From the NCBI RefSeq assembly GCF_027887165.1, contig NC_077227.1, forward strand, positions 61,338,900-61,402,899: a DNA stretch of 64,000 nt, written 5' to 3'. The notes under the pieces were generated by a model. The model saw only the letters and a program-made list of their open reading frames with translations. It was not told the origin of the DNA and made no database searches. Every line of letters begins with the position of its first letter. The stretch's first letter is position 1. The stretch is from Monodelphis domestica. Lineage: Eukaryota; Chordata; Mammalia; Didelphimorphia; Didelphidae. A program made the translations under genes and the position numbers. Below are positions 1 through 11,765 of this stretch, in pieces.

Positions 1-24
1 TTTTTCTTTAATCCGTAAAGTAGG

Positions 25-160
25 TTCTATTACCATTCTTCCCACTTCACAGATGGAGAATATGAGGGTGAAAAAAGTTACATGAATTGACCAAGGTCAC
101 AGAAGTAGTAAGTCCCAGAGCTGGAATTTGAACTCACATCCTGACAGTTGGAGAAGTGAG
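25..160 (-). mobile_element. MIR/THER-like SINE fragment
   Basis: The stretch reads as the reverse complement of a MIR-type SINE: an ACAGATGGAGAA-like core, then AAGGTCACAGAAGTAGTAAG, then GGAATTTGAACTCACATCCT, the reverse of the tRNA B-box side. It is old and diverged. MIR versus a marsupial THER subfamily cannot be decided by eye. Confidence 0.6.
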
Positions 161-591
161 TGTTTTGTTCATTCTTATAATAAGTTTTTAACAGTTTTTT
201 TAAACAGTTTTTGTTCATTCTCATAATAAGTATAATAGATTATATCATATTAATAACTTTATAATTGATATTTGAATGAAATAATTAATAATTGCATATA
301 AGGATTAATATAAAAACCATTACCAAGAAAATGAGTCAACAGAAAAAGAGATAGACAGGTTATACAGCAAGAACAAAAAATAACAGAGAAGTGGGCTGAA
401 TATCACAAAAATATCACCTGAATGGGCAGAAGGGAGATCTCTAGCACATTTGGTGAAAGTTCTATGGTGACTCCATGGCAAGTCAGGAACAAAGTTCATT
501 CAGGAGGAGAAGACCTGGATGGATTCTGATTGGTGCTAATGGACGGGGTACCCACATAGCTAAGTGTATTCACCAAAGTAGAGTAAAAATA

Positions 592-690
592 GTCTCTGGA
601 TAAGGGGTCAAAGGAGACAGACCTTTATTCAATCACTAGCTAACTGTGTGACTGAGCAAATCACTAGTCCTCCCTCATGCACTCATTTGT
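592..690 (+). mobile_element. MIR-like SINE fragment
   Basis: A forward MIR core is visible: CACTAGCTAACTGTGTGACT followed by GAGCAAATCACTAGTCCTCC. It is truncated at both ends. Confidence 0.5.
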
Positions 691-714
691 GCACACTCAG
701 TTTGTCCAAATATT

Positions 715-1005
715 GACACTGATTTCACTGCCTTCCCAGACCCTTGATACAAGTTCCTCCCCTCTGTTATCTCCAATTTGTCCTACATATAGCTAATTTG
801 TACACAGTTTTTTTGCATATTTTCTTCCCTATTAGATTAAGAGCTCCTTAAGTGCAGGACAAGGTGTCTTTGTTTATTTGGAGGGTTTTTGCTTTACTCC
901 TGTTTTTGTTTTTATTCTGGTTGTTGTTGTTGTTGTTTCTTTACCTCCCCTTGTGTCTCCAGCACTTAGCACATCATAAGCAATTAATAAATGCTTTCTG
1001 GATTA
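715..1005 (+). mobile_element. L2 LINE 3' end
   Basis: The typical L2 3' tail is present: AGATTAAGAGCTCCTTAAG, GTGCAGGACAAGGTGTCTTT, then CAGCACTTAGCACATCATAAG and AATTAATAAATGCTTTCTGG. A short TTG repeat at about 920-941 has grown inside it. Only the 3' untranslated part and perhaps the last part of ORF2 remain. Confidence 0.65.
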
Positions 1006-1868
1006 TTAACATGACCTGAATTAGGATTATTTGCACATTTAAGTCCTCTCTTTTCCTATGTAGAAACCCAGAAATGTGTAATCCACATATCCAGAATCTC
1101 TTTGTTTCCTTTTTCTTGTTACAGTTTTGACGAAAAATAAACAAAGACAAACATTTTCATATACAAAGAAAAACAGGAAAAAAAGGATTGTATTTTAAAC
1201 CATGAATCTCTATTTTATCCCACTTAGATTTTTTAAAGTCTGTATTAAGGTGAACGCAATAGTATCGATAATATCCTGCTTGTCTATATCTTCTGAACTT
1301 CCTTCTGTGCTCTGCTATGTGGTTGTATTTTAATGAATCATTTCTGCTTTTCTTTCTTTCTTCTTTTTCTGGCATCACTAATCACTATTCTTCTACCACC
1401 ATTCCACCCCCATAACTCTCCCTGCCAAAAGGAAAAACCTTCCCTTCTATTTAATAAGAAGCATACTCAAAGGAAGTCACATATGGGTCATGTCTGAAAA
1501 TGCACGTCTCATCCAGAATCTCTAGTCCATTACCTCTCCACCAAGAGGTGGGAAGCATGCCTTATCACCAGTCCAGTGGAAGTAATTGGGCATCTTATGG
1601 GTCACAGATCTGACATCTTTCCCAGTGTTTTCTGTTACAGTGTTGTAGTCATTTGCATATATATTTTCCCTCAGTTCTGCATCACTTCATCCAAACTCTC
1701 ATAGGTTTCTCTGAATCTATCCTTTGATCCTGACTTATGGTTCACTAACATCTCTTTAAATTTAGAAACCATCTTGTAGTCATCTACCACCAACTGTGAT
1801 CAAATAATAACAAGCAATCAAACAATTTACTTTATTCCTAGTATTTGCTACAATAAAAAGTACTATAA
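1006..1868. other. No gene or clear repeat
   Basis: AT-rich sequence without a convincing ORF, splice structure or repeat that I can name. The reverse-strand 73-codon ORF in 1157-1378 is low in complexity and has no family resemblance. Confidence 0.5.
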
Positions 1869-1871
1869 TAT

Positions 1872-2038
1872 ATTTTTAAAACTCTTGTCTTCCATCTTAG
1901 GACAATACTATGTATTGGTTCCAAGGTAAAACAGTGGTAAAGGCTGGACAATTGAGGTTAAGTGACTTGCCCAGGGTCACACAGTTAAGACCTCCCTAGG
2001 GCTGGCTCTCTATTCACTAAGTCACCTACTGCCTTGGG
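1872..2038 (-). mobile_element. Family A tRNA-derived SINE
   Basis: The reverse-strand family A order is visible: CTTGTCTTCCATCTTAGGAC, then TATGTATTGGTTCCAAGG, TTAAGTGACTTGCCCAGGG and a degraded head with CTAAGTCACCTACTGCC. It lacks part of the GGGAAGTGTCTGAGG segment, so it carries an internal deletion. Confidence 0.75.
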
Positions 2039-2045
2039 ATATCAT

Positions 2046-2953
2046 TTTGCTTTTTTTTATTCCTAAGCTTAGAAGAGTGCCTGGTACAGAATTAATAGAT
2101 TGTTGTGCTTTATCCTCAGATAAGACCCATGATATCACTGGTGATGTCTTTTTGGATTTAAGTGAGTCCAAGACACAAAGTCCTCAGCTTCACTCTCTCT
2201 TCCAGAGTCATTGAAGCCAGTGGAAAGATAGGATGTCTGTCTAAACTCCAAGCACTCCACAGAGCCCTTTCCTACCACCTACTTAGCTGTTGGAATAAAT
2301 GGTTCTCATAAAGTCTTTACATGCCTGACGTAGACACCTCCCTAGCTCACCAATGGGTCTGAGGCCTGTGGGTTACCCTCAGTCTAGTTTAGCCCTTTTC
2401 TCAAGTATGGTTTACAGGGATGTGACCACTTTGCATGCTATGGCATCTTGGAGCCATAGGTGAGAATTGGGTGTCAGGGGATACCAAAGGAGGATAAGAA
2501 ACCCTGAAAAAGGTTCAGCAAGCTCTCCCACTAGGGGTGCTAGTCCTCTTGAAACAACCCATACACCCCCGAGTACAGAGTAAATGCTTAATAAATATTT
2601 GTCCAATGATTGATCTATAGAATTTTTAACTTGGGAATTTGATCAGATTTATCATCCCTACTTTCTGTTATAGAAGCAATATCTGCTCCACAAAGAACGA
2701 GGCCAATTTTCCCTTAAAAGGTATTGCAACTATGATTTAAACTTAATTAGCCCAGGGTAGTAAAGTTCAAAACATTGATATGGCTTCCTGGGAGCCTCAT
2801 TACAAAATCCTGCTCTAGAAGAGTTAGGAAGCATCCCCCCCAGGCTTGTCATATGTTTCTGGCAACATTCATCTCTGGAAAATACAGGGGTAGGATTGCT
2901 GTGCTTCTTCGAATCAATGCTGTATCCTTGCTGGGTATCCTTTCCTGCTACTT

Positions 2954-2955
<2 letters not shown>
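2046..2955. other. No gene; weak L2-like tail at 2570-2605
   Basis: I see no gene. At about 2570-2605 the sequence GAGTACAGAGTAAATGCTTA followed by ATAAATATTTG looks like an L2-type 3' end. The remainder is unassigned. Confidence 0.4.
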
Positions 2956-2956
<1 letters not shown>

Positions 2957-2989
<33 letters not shown>

Positions 2990-2991
2990 GC
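2957..2991. repeat. (AAT)n microsatellite
   Basis: About eleven TAA/AAT units. They directly abut the 3' side of the reverse-strand MIR/THER-like SINE at 2992-3205, so they probably arose from its tail. Confidence 0.9.
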
Positions 2992-3205
2992 ATTTATTTA
3001 GCAACTTTAAGGTTTACAAAGCATTTTACAAATTTTATCTCATTTGATCCTTACAACATTGGTAGGTAGATGCTAATATTATCCCCACTTTACAGTTGAG
3101 GAAACTGAGCCACACAGCAGTTAAGTGATTTGCCCAGGCACACAACTAGTAACTCTAGAGACCAGGTGAACTCACATCTTCTTGGATCCAGGCCCAGCAT
3201 GATGG
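2992..3205 (-). mobile_element. MIR/THER-like SINE
   Basis: Reverse strand. The therian MIR-type 3' segment (GCATTTATTTAGCAACTTTA, AGGTTTACAAAGCATTTTAC) is followed by the core (TTGAGGAAACTGAGCCACAC, TTAAGTGATTTGCCCAGG) and a degraded tRNA-like head (GAACTCACATCTTCTTGG). Confidence 0.7.
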
Positions 3206-3529
3206 TCTGTGTCACATTTAGTTATGATCCTGAACCTGAATTATCAGACTGGCCTGAATCAAGCCTAGGCAACACTTACCAGAATAGGTTTCACTGTATA
3301 GGATGGCACAAAAATTCAGAGCCCAATGCTGCCCAATTCAGGGGCTCAATGCACAAATTGGGGTTAGGGGATGGGAGAGGGGACAGTCAGGTCTGGGATG
3401 AAGAGAGGTAGAACTCACTCCTCCCTCAAAGCAGTATTGTAATAGAAATTATGATAACCCTGGAATCATGACTCCTAGCTTCAAAGCCTGGCTCTGACAC
3501 TTGCCATGTTACTAGAGGCAAGTTTGCAA

Positions 3530-3762
3530 GAAGTTAAAGAGCCCTGGTTGGGGAATCAAAGAACCTGGGTTCGATCCCCCATTCTTTTCCTCACTAATTA
3601 CGTGGTCGGAGAAAAGTCATTTAATCTCTCTAGAACTTAGTTGGGAGTTTTGGTTTTGGTCTTTGCTGGGGGGTTTTGTTGTGTTGTTGTTTTATCTGGG
3701 TGAGTTATAGACTAAATGATCTCTAAAGACCTCTAGCTCAAAATCAATGGTGTTATAATAAA
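3530..3762 (+). mobile_element. MIR-like SINE
   Basis: Forward tRNA-like head with AACCTGGGTTCGATCCCCC (B-box-like), core AAAAGTCATTTAATCTCTCT and tail ACTAAATGATCTCTAAAGAC. A GTT-rich stretch has expanded in the middle. Confidence 0.6.
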
Positions 3763-4090
3763 TCTCAAGTGACAATTCTTATAGATGGGCTCAAATATTA
3801 CCTCCATCAATTACTAGCTATGTGGTTGTGGCCAACTCACCAAGCCTTACTTCCCATTCTCAGGGAAATAGGGAGCTATTTCAGACAACTATCATGAAAA
3901 GATGATGATCATGTTTGTAAAGCTCTTCCTAAATCCAGAAGGTTTCTATCAGTGTTGACGATAATGTTGTATCACCTACTTCACAGCTTTGTTTTGAGGA
4001 AATTACTTTATAAACCTTATAATGGACTTGGGCAGAAAGCCCTGCCAGGATCTTCCTTTAGCTGCTCCTTTTGAAACTATACTGGTCAAG

Positions 4091-4290
4091 TGTGCATCTA
4101 GGTGGATCAGTATATAGAGAGTCAGGTCTAGAGATGGGAAGTCCTGGGTTCAAATCTGACCTTAGATAGTTCCTACCTAGGTGACCCTGGGCAAGTCATT
4201 TAACCCTCATTGTCTAGCCCTTATATCTCTACTGTCTAGAAACCATTGATTCCAAGATGGAAGATAAGAATTAAAAAAAAAAAAAAAACA
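4091..4290 (+). mobile_element. Family A tRNA-derived SINE
   Basis: Nearly complete forward copy: CTAGGTGGATCAGTATATAG, GTCCTGGGTTCAAATCTGAC, GACCCTGGGCAAGTCATTTA, CCAAGATGGAAGATAAG and an A-rich tail. It lies tail-to-tail with the reverse copy at 4318-4531. Confidence 0.85.
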
Positions 4291-4317
4291 ACCACTATAC
4301 TGACCCAAGAAGACCCT

Positions 4318-4531
4318 AGTCTTTTTTTTTTTAAACCCTTACCTTCTGTCTTGGAGTCAATACTGTGTATTGGCTCCAAGGCAGAAGAGTAGTAAGGGAT
4401 AGGCAATGGGGGTCAAGTGACTTGCCCAGGGTCACACAGCTGGGAAGTATCTGAGGCCAAATTTGAAGCTAAGACCTCCCGTCTCTAGGCCTGGCTCTCA
4501 ATCCACTGAGCTACCCACCTCCCCCCCCCCA
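4318..4531 (-). mobile_element. Family A tRNA-derived SINE
   Basis: Nearly complete reverse copy, starting at a T-run (the reverse of the A tail), then ACCCTTACCTTCTGTCTTGG, GACTTGCCCAGGGTCACACA and CTGAGCTACCCACCTCCCCC. A C-run has expanded at its head end. Confidence 0.9.
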
Positions 4532-5224
4532 GTCTTAAAAAAAAAGAATTTCCAATAATACTGCATGTGGGAGATGCACATAGGATAGAGAAAAGGAGTT
4601 TATTATTGGTGTCATAAGTCTTTTGCTGAACGTGAGTGTAATCATTCTAGGGATAGGAAGGGAAGAAATGGCATTGACAAAAGGATGATAAAAATATATA
4701 CATACATACAAATACATGTACATGCATATATGTGAGGGTGTATATATATATACACAGAGACATATAAACATAGATATTCGTGTATATATGTATTGACATA
4801 AGTGGGAAGTTTATATTTAAACATGAAGTCCATATATCATATGTATGAATATTATGTGTATAAGCATGTGGTTATATAATTATCCCATGCTAAATGTACT
4901 TGGGGGCCAGCCCCTTCTCTGTTCATACCCAATCTGAACAAACATTGCCTCTGCAAATGCTCATTAGCAGGCTTCTTGCTTTCAGGAGGAGCATTAAATA
5001 CATTTATAGCAAAGCTAAAATAAACCCATTGTTGGAGTTCCCAAAGAGAAGGCTCTTTTTGAGTGGGACATGGACCTTAGAGAAAATACAGTTTTTGAGA
5101 AGCTCCCCAAGATCGAAGTTGAATCCTTGAAACCAAGGTTTCTGTGTTGAGAGATGCAGCCCAACTAGACAAATGAGAGTGACTGTTAATTATGAGACAA
5201 AAGAATGCATGACTTTGTAATCAT
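4532..5224. other. AT-rich stretch without gene
   Basis: 4690-4870 is rich in TATATA/CATACA-type alternation. Open frames in both directions here are low in complexity. No gene is supported. Confidence 0.45.
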
Positions 5225-5225
5225 G

Positions 5226-5500
5226 TCAACAAGGATTTATTAAGCATTCACTGTCTGTTCCAGCACAATCTTAAGGACTGAGAATACAAAGAAAAGCAAA
5301 AGAAATAGTATCTGCTCTTGAATAGCTTACATTCTAATGGGTGGAGACGATATATAAAAGGCTCTAAAAAGCAACATGGGAAGAGAAGATGCCCACAACA
5401 GGGTAAGGTAGATAAATCTGGAGATATTGGGTCAGAGGCAGGAAAGGAATGGGAGATTGAACATGGTTGGCCTGGATACATTTAAGGCTCCAAGTGGAGA
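5226..5500 (+). mobile_element. Ancient dispersed repeat, 5' part (family unnamed)
   Basis: It begins like the common therian repeat AGGATTTATTAAGCATTCAC, continues AGAATACAAAGAAAAGCAAA, then ATAGCTTACATTCTAATGGG and a stretch with GGTCAGAGGCAGGAAAGG. A longer copy of the same family lies at 51168-52075. I recognise the family by pattern but cannot give its name safely. Confidence 0.5.
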
Positions 5501-5645
5501 GAAGTTTGTGGCAGGGAGAAATAAATTGAGTAAAGAATGAAGAGGTCAAAGAGGGATACATAAGGAATATGTGATATGGCGGTGCATGGAAAGATGGATG
5601 GTAAGAGGTGAACTGGGACTGCTTTGGTCTTGAAAAATACCTCCA

Positions 5646-5816
5646 GGGGGCAGCTGGGTGGCTCAGTGTATTGAGAGTTAGGCCTAGGTTCAAATCTGAC
5701 CTCAGACACTTCCCAGCTGTGTGACCCTGGGCAAGTCACTTGACCCCCATTGCCTAGCCCTTACCACTCTTCTGCCTTGGAGCCAATATACAGTATTGAC
5801 TCCAAGATGGAAGGTA
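5646..5816 (+). mobile_element. Family A SINE with expanded tail
   Basis: A clean forward copy (GGGGGCAGCTGGGTGGCTCA to GACTCCAAGATGGAAGGTAA), missing about 17 bases after AGGCCTAG. The target-site duplication GAAAAATACCTCCA is at 5632-5645 and again at 6488-6501. Everything between the SINE body and the second copy is purine microsatellite, so the microsatellite is the grown tail of this insertion. Confidence 0.93.
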
Positions 5817-6487
<671 letters not shown>

Positions 6488-6501
6488 GAAAAATACCTCC
6501 A

Positions 6502-7494
6502 ACGGAAAAAGATAATGAAGATACTTTGGGAATTCCAGTGTCATCTAATGGATACCCAGGAGGAGTTAATGTGTTAGTAAGGGCCCATAAGATGACTTGC
6601 ATAAGAAGAGTTTGTGATAAGGGCTATATGAGCCCCAAATAAGAATCCTGGACACAAGCACTGAGGTGGATCATGGCCCAACTGAGAGATGAAGTGGCAG
6701 GGATTGAAACAACCAATTTTCAAATCCTCTGGCCCTGAGTGCTAATCTCACCCAGCCTACTAGCACTCCTTTCTTTTTTTAAAGGAAAAGTAGATTTGAG
6801 CAAGCCTCCTTTACTTAAAGGAGAAAGCTTGATCCTTCTAGAACTTTCCTGTCTAGAATGCATTGTAAGAGTCTCTGCTCCTTCGACTATGTTTGCAAAA
6901 CAAGGGGAAGAAGAAGAAATATTTGAACAGGGATAGAAAGAGAATACCATCAGTTCAACTGGATGAGAGAATGTAATGCCTGTTCCTCAAACATGACTTG
7001 CCTAGGTCAATGCTAGGAAGGGGCATTCAAAACTGCTTCTAAAAATGAGCTAGCAGATCAGAGTTGTACTAAGACATGCCAGCCTTTTGAGGCCTCTAAG
7101 AGTGATCACAGGGACATCCATCTCCTCAAGCTGAGGAGAAATTCAGATACTCTAAGATGAAACCACTCGCTCACAACTGAGTATTGTCCAAACAGAAAAC
7201 TCTCCACTTTCGTGGTTGGTGATTTCCATCACTCCCACCAAAAAAACCAAACAAACAAACAAACAAAAAAAGATAATATCTACTTTACAATTAAATACTC
7301 GCCTTCTCAGCAGGTGGTGCTGTGGAGGAGAGGGAATTTGGAACTAACAATCTGAAAGAAAAGAATGTTTGAAAATAAATAACAAATTAATGCTAAAAAT
7401 GTTTAATTGCTTCCTCCTGACACAGAAGGACTCACTGTAAGAAGTGGGAATCTGAGTTCTTGCGTGCAAATCTTTCTAATAGAAAGGCAGGAGA
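6502..7494. other. No gene or clear repeat
   Basis: Mostly unassigned sequence. A short (CAAA)n run lies at 7248-7267. I could not match any stretch to a family and no ORF looks like a protein. Confidence 0.45.
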
Positions 7495-7708
7495 GATTGG
7501 AGGAAAGGGCTTAAGTCTGAGTCAGAAGACCTGAGTTTGAGTAAAATTGGGATATTGGCTGAGTGATCCCGAAGAAGTCACTCGCTCTCTCTAAGCTGTT
7601 TCTTCATCCATAAAATGCGGATGATAACATTTGTACTAACTACTTCATGAGGTTATTGTGAAGAATTAAGTAAACCTTAAAGCAAAGTATACATCTGAGT
7701 TATTATTA
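7495..7708 (+). mobile_element. MIR-like SINE
   Basis: Forward order of MIR: AGTCAGAAGACCTGAGTTTG, AAGAAGTCACTCGCTCTCTC, TTCTTCATCCATAAAATGCG, then GAGGTTATTGTGAAGAATTA. It is nearly full length but diverged. Confidence 0.7.
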
Positions 7709-7796
7709 TTAATGTTCTTGGGAATGACCAGCAAAAATTCTCACTACTGCTCCATTTAGGAGAAACAAATAGGACTCTTTCATCAACATCAGTACA

Positions 7797-8004
7797 GGGG
7801 GGCAGCTGGGTAGCTCAGTGGACTGAGAGTTAGGCCCAGAGATGGGAGGACCTAAGTTCAAATCTGACCTCAAACACTTCCCAGCTGTGTGACCCTGGGC
7901 AAGTCACTTGGCCCCCATTGCTTAGCCCTTACCACTCTTCTACCTTGAAGCCAATACACAGTATTGACTCCAAGATGGAAGGTAAGGGTTTAAAAAAAAA
8001 AAAC
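7797..8004 (+). mobile_element. Family A tRNA-derived SINE
   Basis: Complete forward copy ending in AAGATGGAAGGTAAGGG and an A-run. ACATCAGTA before it and CCATCAGTA after it are a plausible short target-site duplication. Confidence 0.92.
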
Positions 8005-9814
8005 CATCAGTATACCATGCCTGGTAAAGTGAAGGAGAAAGAATTTAAACTGATTTTACATTGTTTTTTAATGGTAGTGTACCTGGGTTCAGACTCCACC
8101 CATCCATAAGAAGTCACAGGGAAGCTTTTTGTGACATAGTAACAAAGGGAATGGCAGGAAAGACTTGGAGAAGCTTCCAGAAGGATCAATGTTTTGAGCA
8201 AATAGGTAAGGGAATAAGTTGTTTTCTCAGAATAAAGCCCACTGCCTGCTACCTCCAAACTATGAGAAATATACCTAAATATAATAAGAAAGAAGAAATA
8301 AGAAGATAGGAAGAAAAAACCAACCTCAGACAGTCTTCTGAAATAACAGTGGAAGACTTTGTAACAGGATCCCCTCTCCCAAACTGTACCCATCCCCACG
8401 ATTAATGGGACTGATCCCAACAAGTCTCTATGTTTCGAGTTTTGGTTGTGATGGCTTTGATCCTATCTCTTATCCACAGTGACTCAGACTGGCATCACCT
8501 CATCCCTGCATTCAGGAAAAGTACCAAATGGTTCTAGGGGGCCCATGATGGAGAACGCAGACAACTGGGTTGAAGAAAGCAGTACAAGATTGCCTGGAAT
8601 ATAAGGAATCTCTCCTAGAGGAAAGAGTGGAGGAAAAAGAGAGGAGAAGGAAGACTTGGAAGAGAAGGGGAAATGGAGGAGGAAAAGGAGAATATGAAAG
8701 AGTTTGGGTCAATTCCACTTTTATAGTCTAGCTTCCCTTCCCATCTCTTTTGGCATTGTGTGTAGCCCTAAATGCTTTCCCACCTGAGGAAGGGGCTCAG
8801 CTCTCCCCAATGATCTCATACAGTCAATCTGCTTTGTCTTATTTAGTCCTACCACTCATTCCAGTGCTAAAATAGAATAAGATGGAGGAGTGACAGTGCC
8901 TTTTAGATTTGGTCTGAGAACTATGTGTGTGATCCTCCATGCCTAAAATCAACTCCCTATCTCTGATAAAGATTGCTCAGGGCTAGAAATCTTTGTGATG
9001 CCCTCCCAAAGTGATTCCTGGAATTGGAAATGAATTTCTATTCTTTGAACCCAGACCTTTGGACCATAGACTTAGACCATTTGTCCTTTCTTGTGCCTTT
9101 CCTCCTTGATAACCTTCCATTCAGTTCTTCCATTCAATCTTAATACTCTCCATCAGTAATCAAAGTGCAAAAGGTATATTTCTATGGTGTAAGGAATTTC
9201 AGATACACCCTTATATACACAGATGGCCTAAATAGAGCATTAGTAATTTACCTAACTTAAATATTGAGCTGTGCCAGGCAGATTCTGTGACTAAGACTCA
9301 GTCCAGCCAGCCTGGGCATGAAACAGGTTGGAACTGAAAAAGCCCATGTCCTGATGAAACCAGATTCTTTCTGTCAGGGCTCCAAGTACAACCCTCCAGA
9401 TGCAACTCAAGTTGCAGTCTCTGTGGGCATCCAACTCCTGAGCTGGTTGTTTGTTCTCTCCCCTAGATTCTGTACCCAGAATCCTTTGATAGTTTTTTCC
9501 CCCTAGGTCAATTTCCAGGAAAGATCCTTCCCCCCGCCCCCACCCCATCTCTGGATTGATACCCATCAACTGCTTTGTCCACTCTCACTATAGCTCCTGA
9601 ATGTTTTAGGGAACTCTAGATGTTATCTAGTTCCATTTCCCAATCTAAAAATGGGGGTAATAAATGAATTATGCCTGTGATTGCACATTTCTAAGGACAA
9701 GAAGCTCCTACCATACAAGTCTTTAACATTTTTCCCTTTACACTCACTCTTTTCCCCTAATTCCTACATTCAGTCAGTTGCCAGTCTATCTATTCTACTT
9801 ACTCTCTTTCTTTT
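8005..9814. other. No gene supported
   Basis: No repeat that I can name with confidence. 8590-8700 is purine-rich. The reverse ORF at 8007-8423 (138 codons) begins inside unassigned sequence, crosses no recognisable domain and is rich in aromatic and serine residues typical of chance frames. I do not call it a gene. Confidence 0.45.
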
Positions 9815-9900
9815 GCCAGTGTGGTCTGGTGGTTAGCAAGATAGTTTTCAAGTCAAAAAGACCTAGGTCAAAGTCCCACTTTTGTCATTTAACTCTTCAT
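9815..9900 (+). mobile_element. MIR-like SINE 5' fragment
   Basis: The tRNA-like head is GTGTGGTCTGGTGGTTAGCA followed by AAGACCTAGGTCAAAGTCCC. The 3' part is absent. Confidence 0.45.
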
Positions 9901-10102
9901 TGCCCTCAGCCCACTCTTTAAGCACATAAAATTCAGGAAAAAGTATTGGTCTGCATTGATAAAGGGAATTTCTTTGCCAGGAGTTCCCCACCAACAATGA
10001 AATCACAAGTTCAAGCAAAATTCTAAAATATAGCTCTTTCCAAACTATCTCATTTCTACTCTTGTAGCATTCACTCTGGCTGAAATCTTCATTTCTTCTC
10101 AT

Positions 10103-10332
10103 CAGTTGTTCAGTCATTTTTCAGTCATGTCCAACTCTTTGTGACCCTTTTGGGGGAGTTTTCTTAGCACTGGAGTGGTTTGCCATTTCCTTCTCTAGCT
10201 CATTTCACAGATGAGGGAAATGAGACTGACAAGCTTGAGCACAGTCACACAACTAGTAACTAAGGCCAGATTTGAACTCAAAAACATGAATCTTCCTGAC
10301 TCCAAGCTGGCTCTCTAACCACTTGAGCCCCA
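10103..10332 (-). mobile_element. Family B tRNA-derived SINE
   Basis: Reverse copy: GTTGTTCAGTCATTTTTCAG, CATGTCCAACTCTTTGTGAC, TTTGCCATTTCCTTCTCTAG, CAGATTTGAACTCAAAAAC and CTCTCTAACCACTTGAGCCC. It sits immediately upstream of an L2 fragment. Confidence 0.88.
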
Positions 10333-10516
10333 TTTCTTCTCACTTAGATTATTGTAATAGTCTTATAACTAGTCTTCTTGCTTTGGGTTTAATTCTCTCT
10401 CCAAACCATCTTTCACATTCTTTCAATGAGACGTCTTCCATTAGGGACCACTGTGATCATATCACTTTTCTACCTCAAAATTTTCAGTGTTTCCCCATTA
10501 TCTAAATAATGCATTA
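10333..10516 (+). mobile_element. L2 LINE fragment (ORF2 end)
   Basis: It matches the L2 C-terminal/3' region pattern: TTAGATTATTGTAATAGTCT, GATCATATCACTTTTCTACC and TCAGTGTTTCCCCATTATC. It is interrupted on the right by an older L1 tail. Confidence 0.55.
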
Positions 10517-10527
10517 TTTAATACACA

Positions 10528-11140
10528 AATATTTATAGCAGTTCTTTTTTTGGTGGCAAAGACTTAGAAATCAAGGGATGTCCATTAGTTGGGGAATGGC
10601 TAAACAAATTGTGGTACATGATGGTGATGGAATTTTTTGTGTTATAAGAAATAATGAAGAAGATGATTTCAGAAAAACCTAGAAACACCTACATGAGCTG
10701 ATTAATTTTCACAAAGTGAACATAAACAGAACCAGGAGACCATCGTACATAGAAACAGAAATATTGTGCAAAAGTGCAAGACTTAGCTACTTTCAGCAAT
10801 ACAATGATCCCTCGGGACAGCTCTAAAGGACTTAAAACAAAGAATTCTATCTACCTCCAGAGTTGGAGTTGAAGTGCAGATCAAAGCATACTATTTTTCA
10901 CTTTAGTTTATTTGTGTCTTTATTTGGGGGGTTTGCTTTTATGTGAGTATGTATTCTCTTACTACAATGAACAATATGGAAATGTTTTGCATGATAATGC
11001 ATTATAAACCAGATCAAATTGCTAAGCATCTCTGAAATAGGGAAGGGAGTGAGGGAGACAATTTGAATCTTATAACTTCAGAAAACATATTTGGAAGATT
11101 GTTATTACATGTAGTTAGGAAAATAAAATATCCTTTTTTA
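10528..11140 (+). mobile_element. Old 5'-truncated L1 3' end
   Basis: It starts within the end of ORF2 (AAATATTTATAGCAGTTCTT, GTTGGGGAATGGCTAAACAA, TGGTACATGATGGTGATGGA), then ACCAGGAGACCATCGTACAT, and the L1 3' UTR ending in AGGAAAATAAAATATCC. Imperfect flanking copies of AATAATGCATTATTTAATAC at 10504-10527 and 11141-11164 look like a decayed target-site duplication. Confidence 0.8.
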
Positions 11141-11141
11141 A

Positions 11142-11650
11142 AAATAATGTGTTATTTAGTACAGAATCCCTGAGGTACCTATACAACTTTGGAACCTGTT
11201 ACTTCTTCACAGGTTTGGAATGGTATTTGGATCAACATGTATTCCAATCCATAGCTAAGTTTCTAAGACCCCATTCTAATATATTCCCATGCCAGATTGA
11301 ACCTATTAATCCATTGATTCAAAAGTATTTTACTAGAAGAGGATAGCACAACAAATAGCAAAGAGGAAAATCCATATGTAGAAAAGACCACAACTCTTCA
11401 CAGAATATTATTCTGCCAGTAGAAGAGGGAATGTTCCTCCAGAACACTCCCATATATAATACTGAGACCCAAATGGAACATTTCTCATGACTCAGTATCC
11501 TAACAAACTATGTTGCTATCATTCTTTGCCACTGAAAGAGACATTTGCTACTTCACTTTAAAAGTGCATCCAGCATCTATTAATATGCTTTTACTCCTTT
11601 CCATTGAGCTTTAAGGCCTTCTTCTTCTAAAGGAATATTATTAAAAGTAG
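11142..11650. other. No gene or clear repeat
   Basis: Unassigned sequence to the right of the L1 tail. A 65-codon open frame at 11149-11346 lacks any family features. Confidence 0.4.
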
Positions 11651-11654
11651 GGTT

Positions 11655-11765
11655 TTAATGATATATGTACAACGCTTGTCAACTCTGGGAGGTGGAGAAG
11701 GGGAGGGGGAAAAAAGAAGCATGTAACTATGGGGAAATTTTTTAAATGAAAAAAAGCTATTGTAA
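11655..11765 (+). mobile_element. L1 3' UTR fragment
   Basis: TTGTCAACTCTGGGAGGTGG followed by ATGTAACTATGGGGAAATT and an A-rich tail matches the extreme 3' end of the older L1 at 26711-26850 (GCTTGTCAACTCTGGGAGAT). Confidence 0.6.

Noticed and set aside
4690..4870. TATA-like boxes in an AT-rich stretch
   Set aside because: The TATATA motifs are part of a TA/CA low-complexity run with no start-site context or downstream gene.
7850..7920. tRNA-like A and B boxes in many places
   Set aside because: They are the tRNA-derived heads of SINEs; none has an intact cloverleaf with an acceptor stem, so no tRNA gene is called.
8007..8423. A 138-codon reverse frame
   Set aside because: No domain, no repeat-independent support, and amino-acid content typical of chance frames in AT-rich DNA.
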